Source: Flavobacterium aquariorum | GTDB taxonomy: Bacteria > Bacteroidota > Bacteroidia > Flavobacteriales > Flavobacteriaceae | Reading direction: 5' to 3' | Length of the DNA: 64,000 nucleotides | Assembly: GCF_003254745.1 (NCBI RefSeq) | Contig: NZ_QKXH01000011.1 | Location: 62,001-126,000, forward strand | In this document: positions 1 to 6,785 of the stretch, piece by piece | How positions within the stretch are numbered: the stretch's first letter is position 1 | Layout of the letters: every line of letters starts with the position of its first letter | Notes under the pieces: generated by a model | Told to the model about the DNA's origin: nothing | Database searches by the model: none | What the model saw: the letters and a program-made list of their open reading frames with translations, nothing else | Translations under genes and position numbers: made by a program

Positions 1-242
1 AAACCCGATTCAGCACCTTCCATTTTACAAATTTTGTCTATAAATTCGTTGGTATTTGGATTACTGTATCTGCTATAAATATTACGATCTTTCTCCTCCG
101 CAAAAGAAGCTCGCATATCTTCAGCATCTTCAAATACAAAACTAGACGTTAAGTATAAAGGAACCGAATGTTCTTGAAATTGCGTTCTTTCTAATTGGGT
201 ACGTATGGCTTGAGTTTCAAAACCAAATTCTTGTTCGTTCAT
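1..242 (-). CDS. Trans-sulfuration PLP enzyme (MetZ/CGS-like), N-terminal part
   Basis: Only the first 80 codons are inside the window; the gene runs off the left edge. The start ATG is at 240-242, 45 nt after the stop of the upstream hydrolase. The translated start carries the YSRYSNPNTNEF segment near residues 56-67, which matches the conserved YxRxxNPT region of the Cys/Met-metabolism PLP-dependent family. This family joins an activated homoserine ester to sulfide or cysteine, or cleaves the products. As last visible gene of the SAM-I riboswitch operon, an O-acyl-homoserine sulfhydrylase role is likely, but gamma-synthase or lyase activity cannot be excluded because the catalytic lysine lies outside the window. 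Confidence 0.8.
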   Translation of the reverse strand, partial: MNEQEFGFETQAIRTQLERTQFQEHSVPLYLTSSFVFEDAEDMRASFAEEKDRNIYSRYSNPNTNEFIDKICKMEGAESG

Positions 243-287
243 TTTTCTAATGTATTTAATGCCTTTTGGATATACAATTTGTACATC

Positions 288-1196
288 TCAACTATAATTT
301 TTTATTTTTATCCCAATGTAATTCATTGCTTTAGCATAAGTTTCTATACCGTGACCTACATTTTCAAAGATTTCAATCTCTTTTAAAGTTCTAATGTGCT
401 TTTTTGCATTATCAATAGACTTTTGATATGGAAATAACAAATCGTTATCTCCTTGAAGCAAGTAAGTATCCACCATAATATCAGCCAATTGCTCGTTCAT
501 ATAATAAGGTTTTTGTGAATTATCCTTATATCTAGTCAAAGCAAATACTTCATAATCGACAATCAGTTTTTCAGAAATCGAAGATAATTTATGGTTCGGT
601 TTGCAAAAAATAGCTTTGTCCAAAAACTTAGAAACATTGCTTTCGCTTGGACTTATTATTGGCAACAAATTATAATATAAATTTTTAATAGAAAGCGAAA
701 AAGGCTGTAAACAACCTGCATTTAGCAAAAAAGCAGCTTTAATCAATTCTGGCTTAACAATTCCCAGCTTCATACAGATTAAACCGCCAAATGAAGCACC
801 TGCAACAAATGCTTTTTCAATTCCTAATTTCTCAAAAACCTCGGAAGCCCATATTCCATAATCCAATGATTTGATATCAGGTGTTAATCCATCACTCAAA
901 TTTGGCAGTCCATTGGTTTCAACCAAATAAATTCTCAGCTTATGGTTTAAATTATCCAAACCTTTATCAAAATCCCAAAAAAGAGAAGATGTACGTGCTC
1001 CGGGAAAAATAACCAATGTTTCGATGTTTTCTTCTTTGGTATTAATTCCCCAAATGTGGGTCTTCCCTAGTGAAGTTGTTACCTCAAACCTTTCATAAAC
1101 TCTTTCGTTATGCTTTTCTAGTTGATTAACCCAATTTTCAAAAATCGCCAAATCAATCTTAGCATCTTTAAAGCAAGATTTACTTTTGATTCTCAT
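288..1196 (-). CDS. Alpha/beta-hydrolase fold protein of the met operon
   Basis: A 302-residue alpha/beta hydrolase. The nucleophile elbow GASFGG puts the serine at residue 135; an acid candidate lies in QGDNDLLFP and the histidine in VGHGIE near the C terminus. There is no signal peptide, so it should be cytosolic. Its ATG begins one base after the stop of the OsmC gene, so the two are translationally close and part of the riboswitch-led operon with metX1, thrA and the PLP enzyme. The substrate is not evident. It is not a third MetX: the VNHxLTGNS segment shared by the two MetX proteins is absent. Confidence 0.8.
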   Translation of the reverse strand: MRIKSKSCFKDAKIDLAIFENWVNQLEKHNERVYERFEVTTSLGKTHIWGINTKEENIETLVIFPGARTSSLFWDFDKGLDNLNHKLRIYLVETNGLPNLSDGLTPDIKSLDYGIWASEVFEKLGIEKAFVAGASFGGLICMKLGIVKPELIKAAFLLNAGCLQPFSLSIKNLYYNLLPIISPSESNVSKFLDKAIFCKPNHKLSSISEKLIVDYEVFALTRYKDNSQKPYYMNEQLADIMVDTYLLQGDNDLLFPYQKSIDNAKKHIRTLKEIEIFENVGHGIETYAKAMNYIGIKIKNYS

Positions 1197-1197
1197 T

Positions 1198-1632
1198 TTA
1201 AATTTTGGCCAATTCTTCTCCGTTCAAAACTACTTTATAGTGTATGGTCGCATTTGGTTCCAATGTTTTGGAAACTGAACAATATTTCTCGAAAGAAAGT
1301 TGCGCCGCCCTGGCCGCTTTCTCTCCGACGATTGGACCTTCCAAATAAAACACTACATAAATATCCTTGAAAGGTTTTGCTTCTCCAACCTGTACGCGTT
1401 CGCCTTCTACTTCAGCTTTGAAAGAAGTGATTTCCTGGCGTTGTTTCTTTAGAATTGAAATCATATCAATCCCGCTGCAGCCTGCAACCCCCATTAATAC
1501 TAATTCCATTGGGCTTGGCCCCATATCATTTCCTCCAAATTCTGGGCGGGCATCAACATTTACAATGTGACCTCGTTCATTTTTTAATTCAAAATGAAAG
1601 TTTTCGTTTTTTCTTTCTAATGTTATTTTCAT
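1198..1632 (-). CDS. OsmC/Ohr family protein
   Basis: A 144-residue OsmC-family protein. The two family cysteines are visible at residue 52 (GVAGCSGIDM) and residue 118 (FEKYCSVSKT). In characterised OsmC/Ohr members these reduce organic hydroperoxides; other OsmC-like proteins have unknown roles. It sits in the methionine operon between thrA (80 nt upstream) and the hydrolase (1 nt downstream). A link to sulfur or thiol chemistry is therefore plausible but is inference. Length and fold signature are normal for the family. Confidence 0.85.
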   Translation of the reverse strand: MKITLERKNENFHFELKNERGHIVNVDARPEFGGNDMGPSPMELVLMGVAGCSGIDMISILKKQRQEITSFKAEVEGERVQVGEAKPFKDIYVVFYLEGPIVGEKAARAAQLSFEKYCSVSKTLEPNATIHYKVVLNGEELAKI

Positions 1633-1675
1633 CTTAGTATTTTTTTTTACATCTTAAATCTAAATCAGCAATCTT

Positions 1676-1725
1676 AAATCATTAAATTACCCTTTATCCG
1701 AAATCATTAAATTACCCTTTATCCG
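1676..1725. repeat. Perfect 25-bp tandem duplication over the thrA stop
   Basis: Positions 1676-1700 and 1701-1725 are identical 25-base units in direct tandem. The right copy contains the last codons and stop of thrA, and the left copy repeats the same bases just downstream of the stop. It looks like a slippage or short duplication event that did not change the protein. Confidence 0.9.
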
Positions 1726-4126
1726 ACAATCTCAAAATGTCACCAAAAACCCCTCTCGCTGTAACAGCAGATCCAGCTCCTGCTCCCTGAATCACGATTG
1801 GTCGGTCTCCGTAAGATTCTGTGTAAATCTCAAAGAACGAATCCGAACCTTTTAATCCGCCCAAAGCAGTTTCTTTTGGCACTGAAACCAATTTCACTTC
1901 CAGATTTCCTTTGTCATTTTGCAAATCACCTGATAATTCCCCAATGTATCGCAACACGTGATTAGGCTGTTGATCTGCTTTGATTTTAGCATAAACAGAA
2001 TCAAACTCTGTCAATTTGTTTAAGAAATCGGAAACATCACCTTCACGCAAATGCTCCGGAATTAAGTTCTGAATTGAAATCTCCTCAAACTCGTTTTGTA
2101 AATCTAATTCTCTCGCCAAAATCAATAATTTTCTGCCCACGTCATTTCCGCAAAGGTCTTCTCTTGGGTCTGGTTCGGTGTAACCGTTATCGATTGCTTC
2201 TTTTAATATTTCACTAAACGGAGCGTCTTTCGCAGAGAAATTATTGAACAAATAACTCAATGTTCCTGAGAAAACTCCTTTTATCTTGGTAATATTTTCA
2301 CCCGAAAGGTGCAATAATTTTATCGTATCTATCAATGGTAAACCAGCACCAACATTTGTTTCATAAAGATAGGTTTTTTGATTGTCTTCCAATACTTGTC
2401 TCAACTCTTTATAAAACGAATAGCTCAACGTATTAGCCACCTTATTTGAAGAAATCAAGTCAAAACTATTCTCTGCCAACTTGATATAATTTTCAACAAA
2501 ATTAGCACTTGCCGAATTGTCAATCGCAATCAAATTCTCCAAGTGATTATCATTAGCATAAGCAATAACATCATCAATAGTATACGAAGTTCCGTTGGTT
2601 TGGATTTCATTCCTCCAATTTGGCGAAACACCTTCTTTATTCAAAAGCACACTTTTGGAATTGGCAATTGCAAAAACATTCAATTTGATTCCTTTGCGCT
2701 TTTCGATAGCACCAGCCGATTCCAAAATTTGGTTAATCAACGTACCTCCTACCAAACCGTGACCAAAAATCGCAATATTGATTTTCTTGGAAACACCAAA
2801 AATCTCTCCGTGAATTACATTCAGCGCTTTGTTCAACTCTGATTTTCTAACCACCAAACTCACGTTTTTACCCGTAACCGTGTTGTTGAAAAGGATAGGA
2901 ACAATTTTATTTTTGATTAAAGCTGTGTACGGTTTGTGAAATGTGCTCAAATCCTGCCCAATTATAGAAATAACCGAAACATTGTCCGTAACCGTTATTT
3001 TATTTACGTCCTTAGAATAAAAGTCATTCTCAAATTCGCGCTCGAGTTCAATCATTGCACGAGTTGCTTTATCGGCATCAACCACGATTCCAATTCCTCT
3101 TTCGGATGAACCTTGCGAAATGATACTAACGCTAATTTCGTTATCTCCCATCACCTTGAAAATACGAGCATCAACACCCGTTTTTCCAAGCAATCCTCTA
3201 CCTTCCAAATTCACCAAGGCCACATTTTCAAGAACCGAAAGAGTTTTAATTCCTTCTTTATTTGCATTCGAAGTAATTAACGTTCCTTGATTTTCGTGAT
3301 TAAATGTGTTCAAAATACGAAGCGGAATATTTTTTTCCAACAAAGGTATAATAGTCTTTGCGTGCAAAATCGTTGCCCCAAAATTGGCCAACTCATTAGC
3401 CTCATTAAACGTCAAATGATCTATTTTTTTGGCATCCAAAACCAAATCAGGGTTGGCTGTATAAATTCCGTCAACGTGCGTATAATTTTGAAGTTCGATT
3501 GCATCGAGATAATTCGCAAGCAACGAAGCTGTATAATTACTGCCGTTTCTTCCTAGAGTGGTCGCTTCATTTTTACTATTGGAACCAATAAAACCAGTAA
3601 TAACATTCACTGTTTCCCCATTATGTTCCTTAAAATAAGCTATCACATTTTTCTTCGAAATCTGCTCCACTGGTTGTGCATCTCCATAATTCGAATCGGT
3701 TTTTATCAATTCTCTCGTGTCGGAAAAGTTGGCTTTTATGCCATTCTTAACTAAAATAGCAGTAAGCAATTTAGCCGAAATCAACTCTCCTTTAGACAGC
3801 ACTTCGTCCTTAATTTTCACACTATAATCACCAATCAAACTAACTCCTTCAAAGAGTTTTTCCAGTTTATTGAATTCTTCAGACAAATCCACATCATCGT
3901 AAACGTCTTGTTGGTAGTTTTTAAAATCCTCAAAAAGCGGTTTATAATTCCCGTTTTTGGAAGCCAAAGTCAATATATCCTGCAACTCGTCCGTAGCATT
4001 TCCACGAGCCGAAACCACAACTGCAATCTGTTCTCCATTATTCACTTTCCCAGCAATAATTGCCACCACCTTATTGATTCCGTCTCCATTTGACAAAGAC
4101 TTTCCTCCAAATTTTAATATTTTCAT
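1712..4126 (-). CDS. thrA: Bifunctional aspartokinase / homoserine dehydrogenase
   Basis: An 804-residue fusion enzyme for the first and third steps from aspartate to homoserine, the common precursor of Met and Thr. The kinase domain starts with KFGGKS (residues 5-10; most aspartokinases have KFGGTS). Regulatory ACT-type repeats follow at about 300-440. The dehydrogenase domain begins with the nucleotide-binding GHGLVGG at 455-461 and carries the GNDVGRKLLILARE signature. Its ATG overlaps the metX1 stop by four bases, which indicates coupled translation. Being placed behind metX1 and a SAM-I riboswitch, this copy is likely devoted to methionine supply. Confidence 0.95.
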   Translation of the reverse strand: MKILKFGGKSLSNGDGINKVVAIIAGKVNNGEQIAVVVSARGNATDELQDILTLASKNGNYKPLFEDFKNYQQDVYDDVDLSEEFNKLEKLFEGVSLIGDYSVKIKDEVLSKGELISAKLLTAILVKNGIKANFSDTRELIKTDSNYGDAQPVEQISKKNVIAYFKEHNGETVNVITGFIGSNSKNEATTLGRNGSNYTASLLANYLDAIELQNYTHVDGIYTANPDLVLDAKKIDHLTFNEANELANFGATILHAKTIIPLLEKNIPLRILNTFNHENQGTLITSNANKEGIKTLSVLENVALVNLEGRGLLGKTGVDARIFKVMGDNEISVSIISQGSSERGIGIVVDADKATRAMIELEREFENDFYSKDVNKITVTDNVSVISIIGQDLSTFHKPYTALIKNKIVPILFNNTVTGKNVSLVVRKSELNKALNVIHGEIFGVSKKINIAIFGHGLVGGTLINQILESAGAIEKRKGIKLNVFAIANSKSVLLNKEGVSPNWRNEIQTNGTSYTIDDVIAYANDNHLENLIAIDNSASANFVENYIKLAENSFDLISSNKVANTLSYSFYKELRQVLEDNQKTYLYETNVGAGLPLIDTIKLLHLSGENITKIKGVFSGTLSYLFNNFSAKDAPFSEILKEAIDNGYTEPDPREDLCGNDVGRKLLILARELDLQNEFEEISIQNLIPEHLREGDVSDFLNKLTEFDSVYAKIKADQQPNHVLRYIGELSGDLQNDKGNLEVKLVSVPKETALGGLKGSDSFFEIYTESYGDRPIVIQGAGAGSAVTARGVFGDILRLSDKG

Positions 4127-5115
4127 TTTGATATATTTTTTTCTAGCTTAAAAACTCCTCTAAGCAAATTATCCAGTTGTTTATATTCAATCAAGAAAGC
4201 ATCGTGCCCATGAATGGAATCAATCTCTTGAAACGTTACATTCGCTTTGTGCTTTTTCAATGTTTCGTATGTTTCCTTATTTTCGTTTACCGTAAAAAAC
4301 AAATCCGAATTGATTCCAATAATATGAATATCCGCTTCAATTTGTGACGCTACAGCAAGAAAAGATTCTCTGTTTCGAGTAATATCTATTGTTTTCAGTA
4401 ATTGATTCATTAGCTTGTACGCCGAAATCTGAAAACGTTTTTGCAATTTCTTTCCGTGATGATTCAGCCAACTTTCGATATTAAAAATAGCCAATTCTTC
4501 ATTAGTAGTTCGATCAAATTTTGCCTTAAAAGATTCTGGAGTTCTATAACACAACATTGCGTGAATGCGAGCATCTTCAATTGGCTTGGCCGAATTGTTC
4601 AAAATTTGTTCCTGCAAAAAACAATTCGCTATCAACCAATCAGTCGATTTCCAGTCGGTTGCAATCGGAATTAAGTGTTTGGTTATCTTTGGTGCCAATG
4701 CGGCAATTTCCCAAGCGATCCCGCCACCTACAGAACCTCCAATAATGGCAAACAATTGATTAATCTGAAGTGCTTTAATCCCTTCTATAAAAAGTCTTGC
4801 CACATCTCTGGCTGTAAAATCCAAATAGTTTTCGATAATGGTATCGTCAAATCCATTTCCCGGTACATTAAAAGCAAGTATGGTATATGTATTGGTGTCT
4901 ATTGTTCTGTTTTCACCTATAAGTACATTCCACCATCCCTTTATACCCACAACTTGTGAATTCCCAGTTAAAGCATGATTGACCAAAACGATTGGTGCAG
5001 TATGTAATGCTGGGCCAAAAAGATGATAACTCAAATTGATTGTAGCATAAAAAGCACCATTTTCGGTAGTGAAATCTTGTATAGTAATTGTTGTTGGTTT
5101 ATTTTCCAATTTCAA
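4123..5115 (-). CDS. metX: Homoserine O-acetyltransferase-like (MetX paralogue 1)
   Basis: A 330-residue alpha/beta-hydrolase-fold acyltransferase that should activate homoserine for sulfhydrylation. It has the family segment VNHALTGNS (residues 45-53), the nucleophile elbow GGSVGGG with Ser128, and a C-terminal SIHGHDAF histidine region. The frame has no ATG near the N terminus. The best start is TTG at 5115, and upstream in-frame codons read back toward the riboswitch without an ATG or GTG, so the exact start is uncertain. It is the first gene after the SAM-I riboswitch and overlaps thrA by 4 bp. A paralogue lies at 6786-7787. Confidence 0.85.
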   Translation of the reverse strand: MKLENKPTTITIQDFTTENGAFYATINLSYHLFGPALHTAPIVLVNHALTGNSQVVGIKGWWNVLIGENRTIDTNTYTILAFNVPGNGFDDTIIENYLDFTARDVARLFIEGIKALQINQLFAIIGGSVGGGIAWEIAALAPKITKHLIPIATDWKSTDWLIANCFLQEQILNNSAKPIEDARIHAMLCYRTPESFKAKFDRTTNEELAIFNIESWLNHHGKKLQKRFQISAYKLMNQLLKTIDITRNRESFLAVASQIEADIHIIGINSDLFFTVNENKETYETLKKHKANVTFQEIDSIHGHDAFLIEYKQLDNLLRGVFKLEKNISK

Positions 5116-5185
5116 ATCTTTTTTGATTTTTTGATTTGTACCTGGAAATATTATGAAGAAAGCTAGAAAAACTAGTTGAATTCTT

Positions 5186-5296
5186 AGTGTTATCTTTCCA
5201 CGTTTGGCGTGGTAGAATGCAGCACCTTCTTCGATAAATCGAAGGGTTGCTAAGGCTTCATCGGGTCTAATCCCTCTGCCTTTCTTTATAACATTT
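5186..5296 (-). promoter_or_regulatory. SAM-I (S-box) riboswitch
   Basis: On the minus strand the leader of metX1 carries the S-box hallmarks in order: a 5' GAAAGGCAGAGGGATTAGA segment, CCCGATGAAGCC, TTAGCAACCC, a small hairpin CTTCGATTTATCGAAG, AAGGTGCTGCATTC, then a P4-like hairpin and closing GATAACAC. Established S-box RNAs bind S-adenosylmethionine and switch off Met genes. No strong U-tailed terminator follows it, only a short AACTAG/CTAG stem near 5163-5176. Control might therefore act on translation of the TTG-started metX1. Confidence 0.88.
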
Positions 5297-5320
5297 CAAT
5301 ACGTTTCTGAACTTAAAGGT

Positions 5321-5328
5321 GCAAATTA
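5321..5328 (-). promoter_or_regulatory. Possible -7 element upstream of the SAM-I leader
   Basis: Minus strand TTAATTTG just upstream of the riboswitch is one base away from the Bacteroidota TAnnTTTG consensus. Its position, about 25 nt before the aptamer, fits a transcription start for the metX1-thrA operon. Confidence 0.3.
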
Positions 5329-5403
5329 ACTACAATTTTATGAAACAACCAAATTATTATTCAATTCATCTTTGAAACTATGATTGCTCAATCAATTAAA
5401 AAA

Positions 5404-5486
5404 TTGCCATGAAATGCACTAATTCTCACGAATTCCTTTTCTATTAAAAAAAGAATTTTGTGTTTTATTCCTGCATTTCATGGCAA
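5404..5486. repeat. Perfect 15-bp inverted repeat
   Basis: TTGCCATGAAATGCA at 5404-5418 is exactly complementary to TGCATTTCATGGCAA at 5472-5486, with 53 bases between. It lies between the small ORF at 5528 and the SAM-I leader, so it could be the 3' end structure of the upstream unit. The U-tract expected of a terminator is absent. Confidence 0.7.
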
Positions 5487-5527
5487 ATAATTTCTACCTA
5501 CACATTTCTTGAGGTACTCATTATTAC

Positions 5528-5737
5528 TCAAATGAAAAGAGTTTCGTTTTCTTTAGAGTACATATGAAACAATAAAGAACTTTTGCCTTTTCTAGCTTTC
5601 AAATCGAAGTTCGCATCTACATGAAATCTTGTATGATCCAACTCTTTAGTTGGGTCAACAGCTTCCACCTTTATTGCTTTTAAAATTCCTTTTTTTAGTA
5701 ACTCTACTCTACTTGTGATATATGTTATCGTTTTCAT
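5528..5737 (-). CDS. Small hypothetical protein (69 aa)
   Basis: A 69-codon ORF starting with ATG at 5737, lysine-rich at its N terminus (MKTITYITSRVELLKKGI). I recognise no family. It follows the metY remnant by 121 bases on the same strand. It may be a genuine small gene or leftover sequence from the decay of a metY-containing unit. No ribosome binding site stands out. Confidence 0.4.
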   Translation of the reverse strand: MKTITYITSRVELLKKGILKAIKVEAVDPTKELDHTRFHVDANFDLKARKGKSSLLFHMYSKENETLFI

Positions 5738-5858
5738 GACGCTTTATTTTTGTAATTAATTTTTGCTTTGTGGCATATAGTTTAAATGTTTTTACAACAT
5801 TCTCTTTCTTTTTTATAGCACAATGAGTTTCGTTTTCTAAAAAAAATCAATTGTGCTT

Positions 5859-6110
5859 TTATGCTTGTAATTCGGTAAAAACTCTTGGTAAACAACAGAC
5901 TTTTAAATTTTTCCGATTTTCTATTCCTATTGAGAGTCGAATCAAATCTTTCTTTATTCTCTTGACGACCTGCTCTATATTTGTCATGTGCTGACCTCGT
6001 ATACTGGCTGGATGCATAGTAAAGGATTTGGTATTTTTAATAGTCGCCGAAATAGAAAATAACTTTATATCGTCGGCCATATGTTTTCCGGTAAATTTTA
6101 TTGAACTCAT
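5859..6110 (-). pseudogene. metY remnant (C-terminal fragment only)
   Basis: This 83-codon ORF matches the C-terminal end of the intact MetY encoded at 7879-9171. The blocks KLFSISATIKNTKSF, MHPASIRGQH and KKDLIRLSIGIEN line up with KLFSLLANIGDTKSL, IHPASTTHQQ and TKDLIRLSVGLED. About 350 N-terminal residues, including the PLP lysine, are missing. The homologous part has no stop codon, so the fragment may still be translated. It lies directly behind a tandem pair of Met/Cys attenuators like those before the intact gene, which suggests it is the leftover of a duplicated metY unit. It cannot be a functional sulfhydrylase. Confidence 0.75.
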
Positions 6111-6199
6111 AATTTCTTCTTTTTATGATTATTTTAAACAAAGCTTGTTTGGCTTTATATTCACTTTTTTTATTCTTAACTCCATCTCCATTGAGGGCC

Positions 6200-6245
6200 G
6201 AAAAACAAAAAACCCTTTTAGACACATATCCAAAAGGGTTTTAAG
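6200..6245 (-). terminator. Attenuator terminator before the metY remnant (proximal)
   Basis: On the minus strand, AAAACCCTTTT and AAAAGGGTTTT (6209-6219 and 6232-6242) form an 11-bp stem with a 12-base loop, followed by a U-rich tail. The 5' arm contains CTTTTGGA (minus strand of 6229-6236). This is complementary to TCCAAAAG (minus strand of 6264-6271) just after the leader stop codon, giving an 8-bp competing anti-terminator. Confidence 0.85.
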
Positions 6246-6272
6246 TTGTATGATAAACTTATACTTTTGGAA

Positions 6273-6365
6273 TCAGTAGATACAAATACACATCATGGCG
6301 TAAATACACATCATCATCGTCTTTGCCTTGCAAATGGTAACCTTAATAGTGTCGAGTTGTTGCAT
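6273..6365 (-). CDS. Met/Cys-rich leader peptide (proximal, before metY remnant)
   Basis: A 30-codon ORF (ATG 6363-6365, TGA 6273-6275) whose second half is TMMMCIYAMMCICIY: three adjacent Met codons, a Met pair and three Cys within 14 codons. A shorter form could start at the internal ATG triplet, since AAGG lies about eight bases before it. The stop codon sits one base before the anti-terminator arm. By analogy with classical leader-peptide attenuation, ribosomes starved for Met-tRNA or Cys-tRNA would stall in the cluster and let the anti-terminator form. Sequence design is seen directly; function is inferred. Confidence 0.65.
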   Translation of the reverse strand: MQQLDTIKVTICKAKTMMMCIYAMMCICIY

Positions 6366-6419
6366 ATTTAATTATTGATTTACTTATTCTTATTGTTTTT
6401 TTAACCTTTAAATTTCAAA

Positions 6420-6452
6420 AAAAAACCTCCCAGTTTAATTGGGAGGTTTTTT
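6420..6452 (-). terminator. Attenuator terminator before the metY remnant (distal)
   Basis: Minus strand stem AAAACCTCCCA / TGGGAGGTTTT (6422-6432 with 6440-6450) followed by a run of U. The 5' arm ACCTCCC is complementary to GGGAGGT at the end of the upstream leader ORF (6488-6494), a 7-bp anti-terminator. Confidence 0.85.
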
Positions 6453-6479
6453 GCTATATATTTTTAATTTAAAATAAAG

Positions 6480-6551
6480 CTATATACACCTCCCCTTGCA
6501 GGTTTTCACCTGAATGGCTTTTTTTGACATATTGCATAGATTAAATTTCAT
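6480..6551 (-). CDS. Degenerate Met/Cys leader peptide (distal, before metY remnant)
   Basis: A 23-codon ORF (ATG 6549-6551, TAG 6480-6482). It begins MKFNLCNM, closely like MKLMMCNM of the distal leader before the intact metY, so the two are probably duplicates. Here only two Met and three Cys codons remain, and the cluster of the intact copy has been lost. The anti-terminator pairing is still present. This looks like a regulatory leader under relaxed selection. Confidence 0.5.
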   Translation of the reverse strand: MKFNLCNMSKKAIQVKTCKGRCI

Positions 6552-6785
6552 TTGTGTTTTTTTATTTCTGTTTAACAAATATCTAAACTTTTTTTCAATA
6601 ATCCAAATGCAAAACACAAAATTAATGATTAAGAAATAAATAATTAAAATCACAACGTCCTAAACATCAGATTATTATTTAATAATAAAAAACAAAATCT
6701 GACATATTCCTACATTTTTTTAACAAAAATTTCTCATTTCACTTCTTTTTAAAACTGCAAATTATCTAAATTAAGAACTCTTATT

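Noticed and set aside
5859-6110. Reading the 83-codon ORF as a complete functional sulfhydrylase
   Set aside because: The PLP lysine and most of the fold are missing.
6037-6225. 62-codon minus-strand ORF overlapping the metY remnant in another frame
   Set aside because: Lysine-rich AT-driven frame starting inside the attenuator stem; the remnant frame has the homology.
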